DNA from: Uloborus plumipes
Taxonomy: Eukaryota > Arthropoda > Arachnida > Araneae > Uloboridae
Reading direction: 5' to 3'
Assembly: GCA_038373865.1 (NCBI GenBank)
Contig: JAXGGA010003022.1
Location: forward strand, 1-64,000
DNA: 64,000 bases
The notes under the pieces: generated by a model
Told to the model about the DNA's origin: nothing
Databases searched by the model: none
What the model saw: only the letters and a program-made list of their open reading frames with translations
Shown: one piece after another, positions 1 to 10,132 of the stretch
Layout: each line of letters starts with the position of its first letter
Position numbering within the stretch: position 1 is the stretch's first letter
Position numbers and translations under genes: made by a program

Positions 1-2
1 TG

Positions 3-203
3 CAATGGACTTCAATAAAGGACTTATTTCGAGTGAAAGTCGGTGATGTATCTTATGTTAAGATCTTTGAGGATAGTAATGGGGGGTCCAGAGGCTGCGG
101 AGTGGTCGAATTCAGAAAAGTTTCATCTGTACAGAAAGCGGTTGATCGGTTACATGGATATGAGTTTAAATCAAGACAACTTGTCGTGAAGAGGAACTGG
201 TAA
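3..203 (+). CDS. hnRNP M-like RNA recognition motif, 3' end of coding exon (partial)
   Basis: Reading from base 3 gives 66 codons and a TAA at 201-203. The peptide has the shape of an RNA recognition motif: a DLF helix start, a VSYVKIF strand (RNP2-like position), then SRGCGVVEF in the RNP1 position, and a final QLVVKRNW strand. The GCGVVEF form is typical of hnRNP M/Myef2 (rumpelstiltskin-like) RRMs, which bind RNA in the nucleus. The 5' part lies outside the window. A GTAATG just before the stop (199-204) could be a splice donor, so this may be an internal exon and not the true C-terminus. It could also be a retrocopy, since TE sequence follows. The RRM call is good; the gene identity and exon status are less certain. 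Confidence 0.6.
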   Translation, partial: QWTSIKDLFRVKVGDVSYVKIFEDSNGGSRGCGVVEFRKVSSVQKAVDRLHGYEFKSRQLVVKRNW

Positions 204-714
204 TGCCGATGGTTGTAAATAAGGTATGCGTAAGCATGACCTTGTGATTTAATTTTATGTAGTTTCTGTGCTTTCCTTTACATATGCTGGATATTGTGTT
301 AAACTAATGTGTTCGGGGTTTTGAAATTGTCGGGGAGGTTGCACAGCTGCTGATTTGAGGTTGTGTGTATGGTGTGTAACAAGCTTCATTGTGACTTTGT
401 CATCAATGAGCTCCTAAAAGGGGGAGCTGTAAGGATCTCAGGGTGCTGGCGGCACAAGAACTAAAGCCGCTCTGAGAGAAATCTGTAAATTACTGTAACG
501 AACTTTGGCAACAGGACTGGAGAGAGAAGTGTGTTGGGTGTGGCCTGAAAGGGTGTGTTGGCGGCTAGAAGAGTTTGGTGTGGTTTTTTGGAAATTGCGT
601 GTTTTTTTAGCTTGATTGTGTATGTTTTATAAAGTTGGTGTTTTAATTAAATGTTATTTTTAAATGATGGTGAGCAGTTCTGTGTTTATAAAAGACAAGA
701 TACTTCGAAAGGAA
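204..714 (+). other. non-coding stretch with a polypurine tract and LTR-like start
   Basis: No coding sequence is seen. At 416-427 a purine-rich AAAAGGGGGAGC is followed at 428 by TGTAAGGATC, which looks like the polypurine tract and 5' end of a 3' LTR. A TATAAA-like stretch lies near 636 and another near 687. The LTR end and any partner LTR are not visible, so this is only suggestive. Confidence 0.25.
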
Positions 715-905
715 GTTTAGTACAGAGGCCCCCTAACTTTTATAATTTCAAAAAAGAGGACTTCTTATATTCTGGAAAGAAAAATAAATTGACGAAGTCT
801 CTTCATGAGGAAGTTGTTCGCCCTCACGAGGAAGTAGATGATGTTGAATTTAAAGAACTTCCGCCATCCGAAGATGAAGGATGGACTGACGTCCCTACTA
901 AATGA
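651..905 (+). pseudogene. LINE ORF1 C-terminal fragment
   Basis: The last ~60 codons match the C-terminus of the ORF1 protein at 5659-6933 (FKKEDFL, EEVVRPHEE, DDVEFKELP, SEDEGWTDVP). The first ~20 codons are unrelated flanking DNA. The zinc knuckles are missing. The TGA stop at 903-905 overlaps the ATG of ORF2 at 902-904, as in the other copies. Confidence 0.75.
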
Positions 906-3690
906 ACTGCTTCTCTTTCCTTTGGCCTTTTTTTTCTTCTTTTTTCATTATGGCCCTGAGCATTATTTCTTGGAATTGTCAGAATTACTCGCATAATGTC
1001 AAGGACGTCAAAGATCTTGTCGAAATTCACCAAACGGCCATTTTCTGTCTGCAAGAGACATTCTTGTCACCTACTGATAGATCTAGGTTGAAAGGTTTTG
1101 AAATGTACCGCAAGGACTGCTTGACAGGAGACCGTCGTTGTGGAGGAGTGGCGATGCTAATCTCCACTGATTACGCATCTAGCCAGCTCAATATCAACAC
1201 GTCCCTCCAAGCAGTAGCTGCGCGTGTTCACCTTCACTCGTTGCTAACTTACAACTTACTTGTTTGTGTACTTAACAACGGTGAAAATACATATTTCCAT
1301 CTTCCAACGCAGACTTACCATGCCATCGATTTGTCAATATACTCACCTTCGCTTCTGTCACACTGGGATTTCGAGATGGACGGTGGTCACTACACCAATG
1401 GCCACTCCCCGATCAAGTTAACATTTACTGGACGCTGCAGCTACAATGAGCAGCAGCAAGCCCGTTATCGCCTTGATCGAGCTGATTGGGCAGCATTTAC
1501 CCAGTTGGCAGAAATAACATCGGAAGTTGTGAACGAAACCGACATTGATGTAGCAGTAAGCCGAGTAACCGACATTATCTTGAATGCAGCGAATGTTGCT
1601 ATACCAAAAACCACCAGGAGGAGGATTAAATTTCCGAAGCCTTGGTGGAACTCTGATTGCCAGGCAGCCTATAAAAAACAGAAAAAAGCATGGAACACAT
1701 TTCGTCGATATCCGACCACACAAAATCTTGTGGCACTCAAACGAGCTCGTGCTGAAGCTCGGAGGATTCGGCGAAAAAGCCAACGGGACTCGTGGCAAAC
1801 ATATGTCAGCACAATAACGACGTCCACCCCATCCAAGACCGTTTGGGGCAAAATTAAAAAAATCGTTGGTAATTATCAAACATCTTGTGCTCCCATACTT
1901 GAGAAAAATGGTCAAACAATATCTGACCTCAAGGAGGTGGCTGACTGCTTGGGGACACATTTGTCAGAAGTCTCCAGAGCAAACAAGTATGGTTCAAAGT
2001 TTTTAGCTCTCAAATCACTTAAGGAAAGAAAAATCCTTAATTTTAATTCAAACATTTTAGACTCACATAATACCGATTTTACTTTTAAAGAACTTCTTAT
2101 TGCATTGCAAAAAACCCGCAATACTTCACCTGGTCCTGACGAAATACACAATAGTATGCTGAAAAATTTAAGTAAAGCATCTTTAGAAAATATACTACAT
2201 CTTTTTAATAGAATATGGACTGAACAACGCTTTCCGACAATCTGGACTCAAGCAACAATAATACCGTTACTGAAACCAAATAAACCACCCAATCAACCTG
2301 AAAGCTATAGACCAATAGCCCTTACTAGTTGCCTATGTAAATTGATGGAGCGGATGGTTAATGCCCGACTAATTTTCATTCTGGAATCAAATCATCTACT
2401 ATCCTCATTCCAAAGTGGATTCAGGCGCGGCAGGAGCACTATAGACAATTTGCTGCTTCTTGAAACATCAATCAGAGAAGCATTTCTTAAACGTAAACAT
2501 CTTGTGAGCGTATTCTTTGACATTGAAAAGGCTTACGACCGTACTTGGAGATATGGGATCCTCAAAACTCTTCACGAGTATGGGTTGCGAGGTAACCTAC
2601 CTATTTTTATCTCCAATTTTCTCAAATACCGAACTTTTCGTGTACGCGTCAAGTCTATTCTGTCTGATACCTTCATCCAAGAAGAAGGTGTACCCCAGGG
2701 AAGTGTGTTGAGTGTAACCCTTTTCGTTATTGCAATCAATAGCTTAATCGAACAACTACCCCTCGCTGTCAAAGATACCATGTTCGTGGATGATTTTCAA
2801 ATCTCTTTCTCGTCAGCGAACATGAGTATCATTGAAAGGCAGCTTCAAATAGCCATTAATAAAGTCTCTCAATGGGCAGAGGAAAATGGCTTTTCTTTTT
2901 CTGCTCAAAAAACCTTCTGCATACATTTCTGCCGTAAGAGAGGGCTTCACCTTGACCCGAACTTGCTGCTTAATAATCAACCCATAACTGTTAAAGATCA
3001 AGGAAAGTTCCTTGGTCTTACTCTTGATAATAGACTCAAATTTTTGCCGCATATACAGGAGCTAAAAAAGAAATGCACATTAAAATTAAACATTCTTAAG
3101 GTTTTAGCTAACACTTCTTGGGGTGCCGATACAGAGTCCATGTTAAGAATCTACAGGGCTCTAATACGCTCAAAACTTGATTACGGTTGCCAAGTTTATG
3201 GCTCTGCTGCCAAAAGTTATTTAAAAACCCTGGATCCAATACATAACCAGGCCTTGCGCATTTGTACAGGTGCCTTCCGAACTTCACCAATCAAAAGCCT
3301 ATATATATTAGCACACGAACCTTCTCTTACAAATCGAAGACTTAAACTTTCTCTTAATTTTTACTTTAAAACCAAACCGAATACAAACCATCCGCTTCAT
3401 CTGCATATTTTCCATCCGTCAAATGTAGATTTATTTCTACGCCGTCCTTCGGTCACCCCAACATTTGGGATCCGAATGCAACAGGAGCTTGATTGTCTGC
3501 AAATTTCAGATTTTGAGACATACAACATAACTGAACTAATTGAACCATGGAACAAAAGCAATATATCTGTTCTTCATGATTTCGATAATTTTCAAAAAAA
3601 CACAACAACTGACTCCGTTTACCAACAAACCTACTTTGCAGTAAAACAACAGTATCCATTATAAATTATAATAAAAATTATAAAACCAAC
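715..3690 (+). mobile_element. I-like LINE, 5'- and 3'-truncated copy
   Basis: This is a copy of the same LINE found at 5312-13842 and 55059-64000. It starts inside the C-terminus of ORF1 (homology begins near CAGAGGCCCC at 725) and stops just before the RNase H domain. The last bases (3683-3692) are AAAACCAACC, which could be a short remnant of the family's (AACC)n tail attached to a premature 3' end, or chance. No flanking duplication was found. The copy keeps a long open ORF2, so it is fairly young, but it lacks most of ORF1, part of the endonuclease and RNase H, so it is not autonomous. Confidence 0.85.
902..3664 (+). pseudogene. LINE ORF2: endonuclease (internally deleted) and reverse transcriptase
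   Basis: An open 920-codon frame. The N-terminus has the apurinic-like endonuclease start (SIISWNCQN, then CLQETFL with the catalytic Glu). About 58 codons present in the copy at 60.5-62.9 kb, including the GDFNGHNPLWGS active-site block, are replaced by a few codons near residue 115, leaving the frame intact. The RT follows: SYRPIALTS, FQSGFRRGRST, FFDIEKAYD (first Asp), EEGVPQGSVLS and FVDD at about residue 623. FVDD stands in for the usual F/YADD box. The frame ends at QQYPL, just before the RNase H domain that begins EIYTDGS in the other copies. The RT could be active; the endonuclease should be dead. The ATG at 950 (MALSII) is an alternative start. Confidence 0.85.
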
Positions 3691-4053
3691 CACTTCTTTA
3701 GGGAGAATAAAATGCACGATTACGAACGTAGCAGGCATAATTTCTGAAAACATGATTTAATAATACAAGAAAGTACTAAAAGAAACATTTGAGGGTTCCT
3801 ATTAAAATCAAAATAAGCATTTATTCAAAATTGTGACAATTTTTATAAATTTTAGTAGAATTGGACAAAATCCCTTAAACAGTAGCAATAAAAACTTGGA
3901 AACATTTGTTCACTACCTATTGAATTATATTTGAATGGGACAAAAAGTGTACATGAATGAGCATTTCATAACATTTAAAGACAAAGAAAATTCATTTTAA
4001 AATAAAATCATACAGGAACTTAGAAATTAAACATTTGTTGAAAATTAATTATT
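3665..4053. other. AT-rich non-coding stretch
   Basis: Between the LINE end and the next transposon terminus. I see no coding sequence, repeat or RNA gene here. Confidence 0.5.
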
Positions 4054-4367
4054 GGGCGATTCTCTTTAAACTGGTAATTGGCTGTCCGGACTGAGTATTT
4101 TAAAAATAATCAAGTGTAATAAAGTAATTATTGCTCTTAATACAAGTAAAGCATTAATACTTTGTGGCCCAATTGTATTTGGAGTGATAACAATTTAATT
4201 TTTTTTTCTAGAAATTATCTAAGCACCAAAAACACAGTCCCCTGGCTGTCCCAATCCCATAGTCTAACTGTTAAAGATAGTATTTCAAACAGTGGCGTAT
4301 CCAGGATTTTTTCAAGGGGGCGGTTCGATCTTCCGACGATTTTTAATTTACACACACACACACACAC

Positions 4368-4713
4368 TGTGTAAGCGGATCTTTCAAAGTACTTTTAAGA
4401 AGGTAAAATCTTACCTGCATTCCGCTTCATGTTGGGCGCTTGCAATCGTGTGGAGAGTATTCAAAAAAGAGAAATCATTTTCATCAAATATTATATTTAA
4501 AACAAACTATTTACATATTAGCTATTTACAATTCAAAACCGCAGCAAAAAACAGATCAGAACATTCCATCACAAATTAATCGTGTCTAATCGTTCTATCA
4601 ATTTGTTATTATTTTTTATCGCGTTCTTCATTTCAGTTCGGTTCGGTTAATTTTATTCAAAGCAGGAAAAAGTTAAAAATAACTCGCAGACGATCGGGAT
4701 GTCAGTTGCAAGA
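4368..4713 (-). repeat. BEL/Pao 3' LTR
   Basis: 346 bp beginning TGTGTAAGCGGATC and ending GTTGCAAGA on the plus strand. It pairs with 16748-17093. The terminal bases differ from the canonical TG...CA, unless the true end is a few bases inward (CA at 4709-4710). Confidence 0.85.
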
Positions 4714-4747
4714 TCCTCCCACCTTGAGTTCTGCACCTATGAAGAAC

Positions 4748-5298
4748 TCAATCTGTGGCGGAGCCAAGTCTCTCGGGTGGTATTACTGCTCGTCCACTTC
4801 GCGTTACCACTGGTTCCTGGTTCTTATGAGTGATGACTTTGTCTCTCAAGACCTTGCCTTCAGCATCTTCTGATATTTCTAAACTGTACACGCGTGGTAC
4901 AGGTCGCGTGAGGATTCCGGACTTTGTTTTTATTCTCACAACTCTGACAATTCCGTCTTTGCCTGGTAGGACTTCAACAATTCGCCCAATTGGCCACTGC
5001 AGCCGTTTTAGGTTGTCTGATCCTATCAGAACAATTTCGCCAACAGGGAGAGACTTTGCTTCTTTCGAACATTTCTTGCATATTGTAGCTGTCCGAGATG
5101 TTCTTGCCGAAATCTCCTTCGTAGATCTTCTTCAGATTTAGAATCCTTTGACTTTGAATTCAAGTAGAATCTATACATCCATCCAATGACTCTAATTAGT
5201 TTATGATAGTTCGAGAATCTGTGAAACATTTCTTCGCTTTCAACGTTGACTTGTGTATTTATTATAGCACTTTTGGGTTTTTCTTGAGAAATTTCTTC
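4748..5298 (-). pseudogene. BEL/Pao pol 3' end: linker joined to integrase C-terminal domain
   Basis: Read downward from 5298, the frame continues the RNase H end at 13.86 kb (LVFNH|EEISQEK). It then gives the RNase H-to-integrase linker (FSNYHKLIRVIGWMYRF) and passes directly at about 5145 into the integrase C-terminal region (DLRRRFRQEHLGQLQ). After a frame change near 5040 it continues GEIVLIGSDNLKRLQWPIGR, GIVRVVRIKTK and LTRPVPRVYSLEI to a stop at 4748. The HHCC zinc domain and the D,D-35-E core, which should lie between linker and C-terminus, are absent. This is an internal deletion, so integration in cis is impossible. Confidence 0.8.
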
Positions 5299-5311
5299 AT
5301 GATTAAAAACT
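5299..5311 (+). repeat. LINE target-site duplication, left copy
   Basis: ATGATTAAAAACT, repeated exactly at 13843-13855. This 13-bp direct repeat fixes both ends of the LINE and rejoins the BEL reading frame when one copy is removed. Confidence 0.95.
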
Positions 5312-5658
5312 CCCCCCCGTTGTCCGTTTACCTTGTCGTGGTGGGGGGGCTTGCGGTGTGGTGTGTTCGGGGCGAGCTCTTGGCGGAATAGTGACCCCCA
5401 GTTGCTCAAACTGAAGTTCGGCGGGTAGGGATTTTTTCTCCCTCCTTCCCTCACCACGCTTACCAAATTTCGGAACAAAACCCAAGCCAAGGTTCAGCGA
5501 CCGTGCCGATGGCTGCATGGTACCGGGGACAAGCGGTATCTCAAGCGGTCGACTTCAGGGCTAGCTGGCGAACCCTGTCGTACGCAGCCTTACCCCTGTG
5601 TAGGGGGGCTACGCAGGGGCTCGACCCCGTTTTTTCCCCCCAGTTCTCCGGTCCGTTC
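5312..5658 (+). promoter_or_regulatory. LINE 5' UTR, probable internal promoter region
   Basis: A G/C-rich block unlike the AT-rich surroundings, starting with a C run right after the target duplication. Full-length LINEs of this group carry their own promoter here, but no specific element was identified. A second in-frame ATG lies at 5503, but the ORF1 protein most plausibly starts at 5659. Confidence 0.5.
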
Positions 5659-6933
5659 ATGGATTTAAAAGAAAAAACCCTTTCTCCCCCTGGTGGGGAG
5701 TGTCAAAACGTTACGTCGTATAATGCAAATTTTTTTATAATCAAACGCAAAGACCCAAATTTAAATCTGACTACTGTTTCTCCGTTTCTCATTAACAAAT
5801 CTCTTATACATCAAATAGGTAAATTCGAATCGGTAAAAAAATTACGCAGCGGCGAACTTCTTCTTGAAATTAAAGAAAATAAGCAAGTGAAATCTCTTAT
5901 GTCAATAAAACAAATAGGTTCCTATCTTGTTACTGTTTCAGAGCATAATACATTAAATCTTTCTCGAGGCATAATCTCAGAACCAGATCTTTTCTTCACC
6001 TCTGAGAAGGAGATACTAGAGGAAATGCAAGTCCAGCATGTGATTGGAGTGAAAAGGATAACCATCAAACGCAATGGCGAGATGGTAAACACAAAACACG
6101 TCATTCTAACGTTCAATTCTCCTATCCTCCCTTCACGCGTTAAAGCTGGATACCTGTCTTGCCCAGTTCGACCATATGTACCAAATCCTCTACGTTGCTA
6201 TAAATGCCAGCGTTTCGGTCATTCCAAGCTGTCATGCCGTGGTACAGGTACTTGTGCCAGATGTGCTGAGCCCGGCCACGACAGCAATGAATGTACGAGA
6301 GAATTCAAATGTGTCAACTGTAAGGAATCTCATCCCTCATATTCCAGAAAATGCTCTAAATGGCTCATCGAGAAGGAAATTCAAGTTATTAAAACAACAC
6401 AGAAAATATCATATCCAGATGCAAGAAAAATTGTTGAATCTCGCACCCCATCAACAGGATTATCCTATGCCGCTGCAGTTAAAAAAGTAATGAAATCTTC
6501 CAGTACACAAACAGAGGCAGTAACTCAAACGAATTCTGACCAAAATAATAAACCCAAATCTCAAAATAAACAATCCAACAGCGTAAAATCTTCTACAAAA
6601 ATACCAAATGAAAAGAAAGAAATACAAATAGTGAATTCAAAACCTGCTGAATTTCTCTTTGCAAATGTACAAACCACACAAAATGTTAAAAAGTGTGCTG
6701 AACGAAAAAAAATGATACAAGCGCGTGCAAAAATTGGGGTTTCCTCTAAACAGAGGCCCCCTAAATATCATAATTTTAAAAAAGAAGACTTTTTGCTAAA
6801 TAGCAAGCAAACAGTATTGACAAAATCTACTCGTAAGGAAGTTATTCCCCCTCACGAGGAAACTGATGATGTAGAATTTAAAGAGCTTCCGTCATCGGAA
6901 GATGAGGGATGGACGGACGTCCCTGCTTCATGA
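5659..6933 (+). CDS. LINE ORF1 nucleic-acid-binding protein with three CCHC knuckles
   Basis: An intact 424-codon frame from the ATG at 5659 (MDLKEKTLSP); the frame is open back to 5503. The N-terminal half (about residues 20-130) resembles the degenerate RRM-like fold of gag-like LINE proteins. Around residues 183-235 there are three zinc knuckles: CYKCQRFGHSKLSC, CARCAEPGHDSNEC and CVNCKESHPSYSRKC. A low-complexity S/T/Q/N stretch follows, then an acidic C-terminus (DDVEFKELPSSEDEGWTDVP). Such proteins coat LINE RNA and form the RNP with ORF2. The TGA at 6931-6933 overlaps an ATG at 6930-6932 that is in the ORF2 frame, suggesting coupled translation. Confidence 0.85.
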   Translation: MDLKEKTLSPPGGECQNVTSYNANFFIIKRKDPNLNLTTVSPFLINKSLIHQIGKFESVKKLRSGELLLEIKENKQVKSLMSIKQIGSYLVTVSEHNTLNLSRGIISEPDLFFTSEKEILEEMQVQHVIGVKRITIKRNGEMVNTKHVILTFNSPILPSRVKAGYLSCPVRPYVPNPLRCYKCQRFGHSKLSCRGTGTCARCAEPGHDSNECTREFKCVNCKESHPSYSRKCSKWLIEKEIQVIKTTQKISYPDARKIVESRTPSTGLSYAAAVKKVMKSSSTQTEAVTQTNSDQNNKPKSQNKQSNSVKSSTKIPNEKKEIQIVNSKPAEFLFANVQTTQNVKKCAERKKMIQARAKIGVSSKQRPPKYHNFKKEDFLLNSKQTVLTKSTRKEVIPPHEETDDVEFKELPSSEDEGWTDVPAS

Positions 6934-7198
6934 GCTGCCTCTCTCTCTTTTGGCCGTTTTCTCTCCTTTTTCTTCCCATGGCCCTGAGCATTCTTTCTTG
7001 GAATTGTCAAAGTTACTCGTATAATGTCACGGACGTCAAAGATCTTGTCGAATATCACCAACCGGCCATTTTCTGTCTGCAAGAGACATTCTTGTCACCT
7101 ACTGATAGACCGAGGATGAAAGGTTTTGAAATGTACCGCAAGGACTGCTTGACAGGAGACCGTCGTTGTGGAGGAGTGGCGATGCTAATCTCCACTGA
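6930..7198 (+). pseudogene. LINE ORF2 N-terminus (endonuclease start), cut by Helitron
   Basis: Starts at the ATG overlapping the ORF1 stop; a second ATG at 6978 begins MALSILSWNCQ. The endonuclease motifs WNCQ and CLQETF (catalytic Glu) and GGVAMLIST are present. The reading stops where the Helitron enters after CTCCACTGA (7198). Joining 7198 to 10133 restores the sequence seen in the other copies. Confidence 0.85.
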
Positions 7199-8182
7199 CT
7201 AGGTGACCCGTGCGGAATTCCGCAAAAATAAAACCCCAAACTTAAATTAAATCAAATACCCAAGGCTACTACTAAACTAAATACTAACGTTATCGCAAAA
7301 CTACCATAGTATTTTGAAACAATAAAAGTTATAGTCCGAGAGCCAGTAACAGATATATATGACCAAGTTCCTCTCAAGTGATAATTAGTAAAACGCAGCA
7401 GAAAATCGAACTATGAAGCCTCGTGAATGTCAGCTGAGGCTCGGTGGGGGGGATAAGCAGTTGGAACCTCCCACGTTTGAAGAAAAAAAAAAAAATTCAG
7501 TCATTTCCTCTCGCCTAAAAATTTACCAGATGATAGCTTATATGTAACTATTGATAAATATATGCGTCAGCTGGCTGTATCTCGGTGGAAAAATTGTCAG
7601 CTGATACTTTGAAGGTCGTTACGTAGAAGTTAGCTAGAAGCATTTACTGACTCACTGTTCGACAAAAAAAAACCTTGAAAATGCTTCTGGTATTTTGAAG
7701 GCTGATTCTTATGTAATTTGACCCCCTGAATAAGAATATGACCCCCGTTTTCCCCCATCACGTCCCAATTTTTTTTTAAAACGCCCCCCTTTTTTTTCAT
7801 TTTTCCTTAGTTTCAGGGCTATAATATTTTTTTTTGGAGGGGAAAGGAGCCTTATATTCACCAATAAATTTTTTTGAAGGTCAAGAGAGACTCAAAGTTT
7901 AAAATCATGAGCCCCGAGAAAATAATCGGGGAACTTGGGGGGAGAAGGGGGGGCCTGGCCCCCCAAAATATTTGAAAAATCACCAAAAACGATCTTTTTA
8001 TTCTAGTTTCTTTAAAAAGACCTTTAAAACATTTTTTTCGGTGCAGAACCAGAGTATAGGATCCGCTCCTATGGCTCCTGGGTCAGAAAAAATTTTCACG
8101 CTGTAAAATTTTTAAAAAAAAATAAAATAATGCTTTAAAAATCGCACTTTGCACTCGAGTTTTAAAGCAGGTCTTCAGCCAA

Positions 8183-8213
<31 letters not shown>

Positions 8214-10132
8214 AATTGTGGCTGATTCTTATGTCAAATGACTCTCTATTTCCAAATATGACCTCAGTTTCCCCCCTCCACCCCCTCTTTCCAGAGAGTC
8301 CCCCCCCCCCCCAATTCAGAGTCATTTTACTAATTCGGAGGGGAAAAGTACATTACGTAACCCGTTAACATAATTCTAAAAGGCAACAGAGGTTCAAAGT
8401 TCAAAATCATGTACATGTGTACCAAAAATATAAACTATGGCGGTGTACCCCTCCCCCCCCCCCAAAAAAAAAAATCTTCTTTTCTTGGTTTTCTAAGAGA
8501 CAGTTTAAATCTTTTTTTTTTTTTTTTTGTGAAAAATCAGAGTATTGAATTTTCTTTTCTTTTTTTTGGGGGGTGAGGGGGAGGTATACCGCCCTAGTTT
8601 ATATTTTTGGTACACATGTACATGATTTTGAACTTTGAACCTCTGTTGCCTTTTAGAATTATGTTAACGGGTTACGTAATGTACTTTTCCCCTCCGAATT
8701 AGTAAAATGACTCTGAATTGGGGGGGGGGGGACTCTCTGGAAAGAGGGGGTGGAGGAGGGAAACTGAGGTCATATCTGGAAATAGGGGGTCATTTGACAT
8801 AAGAATCAGCCACAAATTTGTTTTTTTTTTTTTTTGGCTGAAGACCTGCTTTAAAACTTGAGTGCAAAGTGTGATTTTTAAAGCATTATTTTATTTTTTT
8901 TTTAAATTTTACAGCGTGAAAATTTTTTCTGACCCAGGAGCCATAGGAGCGGATCCTATACTCTGGTTCTGCACCGAAAAAATGTTTTAAAGGTCTTTTT
9001 AAAGAAACTAGAATAAAAAGATCGTTTTTGGTGATTTTTCAAATATTTTGGGGGGCCAGGCCCCCCCTTCTCCCCCCAAGTTCCCCGATTATTTTCTCGG
9101 GGCTCATGATTTTAAACTTTGAGTCTCTCTTGACCTTCAAAAAAATTTATTGGTGAATATAAGGCTCCTTTCCCCTCCAAAAAAAATATAATAGCCCTGA
9201 AACTAAGGAAAAATGAAAAAAAAAGGGGGGCGTTTAAAAAAAAATTGGGACGTGATGGGGGAAAACGGGGGTCATATTCGGATTCAGGGGGTCATTTTAC
9301 ATAAGAATCAGCCTTCAAAATACCAGAAGCATTTTCAAGGTTTTTTTTTGTCGAACAGTGAGTCAGTAAATGCTTCTAGCTAACTTCTACGTAACGACCT
9401 TCAAAGTATCAGCTGACAATTTTTCCACCGAGATACAGCCAGCTGACGTATATATTTATCAATAGTTACATATAAGCTATCATCTGGTAAATTTTTAGGC
9501 GAGAGGAAATGACTGAATTTTTTTTTTTTTTCTTCAAGCTTGGGAGGTTCCAACTACTCATCCCCCCCACTGTGCCGCAGCTGACGGTCATAGGGCTTTA
9601 TGATACTGTTGTCTGATGCGTATGGCCAATTATCTATCGAGAGGAAATAATTAACCAAATTTTCACCTGGCTCTCGGACTATTACAATTAAGGTTTACCG
9701 AGCTAAGCCTTGGCTTGAAATGTCGCATTTAAAATTGATTTGAACAACAATGTAACGATTTTAACAGTTGAGCAAAAAATTTAACTTTTTCAAACTTCAA
9801 TCGCTTATAAGTCGCTTAAACGTGGATTTTCGAGATTCTCGTTACGCGGCGCTAGCGGAGAAACGTTCTAAAGAACGCATTTTTTTTTAATCTTTCGAAT
9901 GAAATCAAAATGGAGACGATACGACAATTATTTCGCTAGATAGAGTCAATTTTTGCCCAAAAATTGAAGTTCGAATAAAAAACGAACCGACACTTTTTAG
10001 AGGGTGGGTCTAATTTTCGTCAATAGCCCGCGGGATAAGCTTCAAAATCATAAATTTTCATGCAATTCGATAAAGAAATGAGCGAGTTTCGACCGGGTAT
10101 AGGATTCGGCTTAGAGAAATAATCTATGGAGA
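7199..10132 (-). mobile_element. non-autonomous Helitron (minus orientation)
   Basis: On the minus strand the element starts TCTCCATAGATT (10132) and ends with the palindrome GCGGAATTCCGC, then ACGGGTCACCTAG at 7199. It sits exactly between host A (7198) and T (10133) with no duplication. These are the Helitron hallmarks: 5' TC, 3' hairpin, CTAG end, A|T target. The copy at 41623-42430 has the same ends and internal homology. There is no Rep/helicase gene. A palindromic DNA element is inserted at 7332-9681. Confidence 0.88.
7332..9681. mobile_element. palindromic (foldback) DNA element with TTA target duplications
   Basis: 2350 bp between TTA at 7329-7331 and TTA at 9682-9684. The uninterrupted Helitron copy at 41.6-42.4 kb shows a single TTA there. 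Termini are TAGTCCGAGAGCCAG and its complement. Nearly the whole element is an inverted repeat: arms of about 1.1 kb (7332 to ~8460, ~8560 to 9681) around a spacer of about 100 bp of T- and G-rich DNA. Arms contain poly(C/G) and poly(A/T) tracts and no convincing gene. A 3-bp TTA duplication occurs in PIF/Harbinger elements, but the terminus is not diagnostic. Confidence 0.8.

Noticed and set aside
428..702. Gypsy-type LTR
   Set aside because: The polypurine-like tract and TG start are suggestive, but no end, partner LTR or coding region is present, so it is only noted as a stretch.
8083..8325. 80-codon frame in the palindromic element
   Set aside because: Made of homopolymer runs; no domain and mirrored in the other arm.
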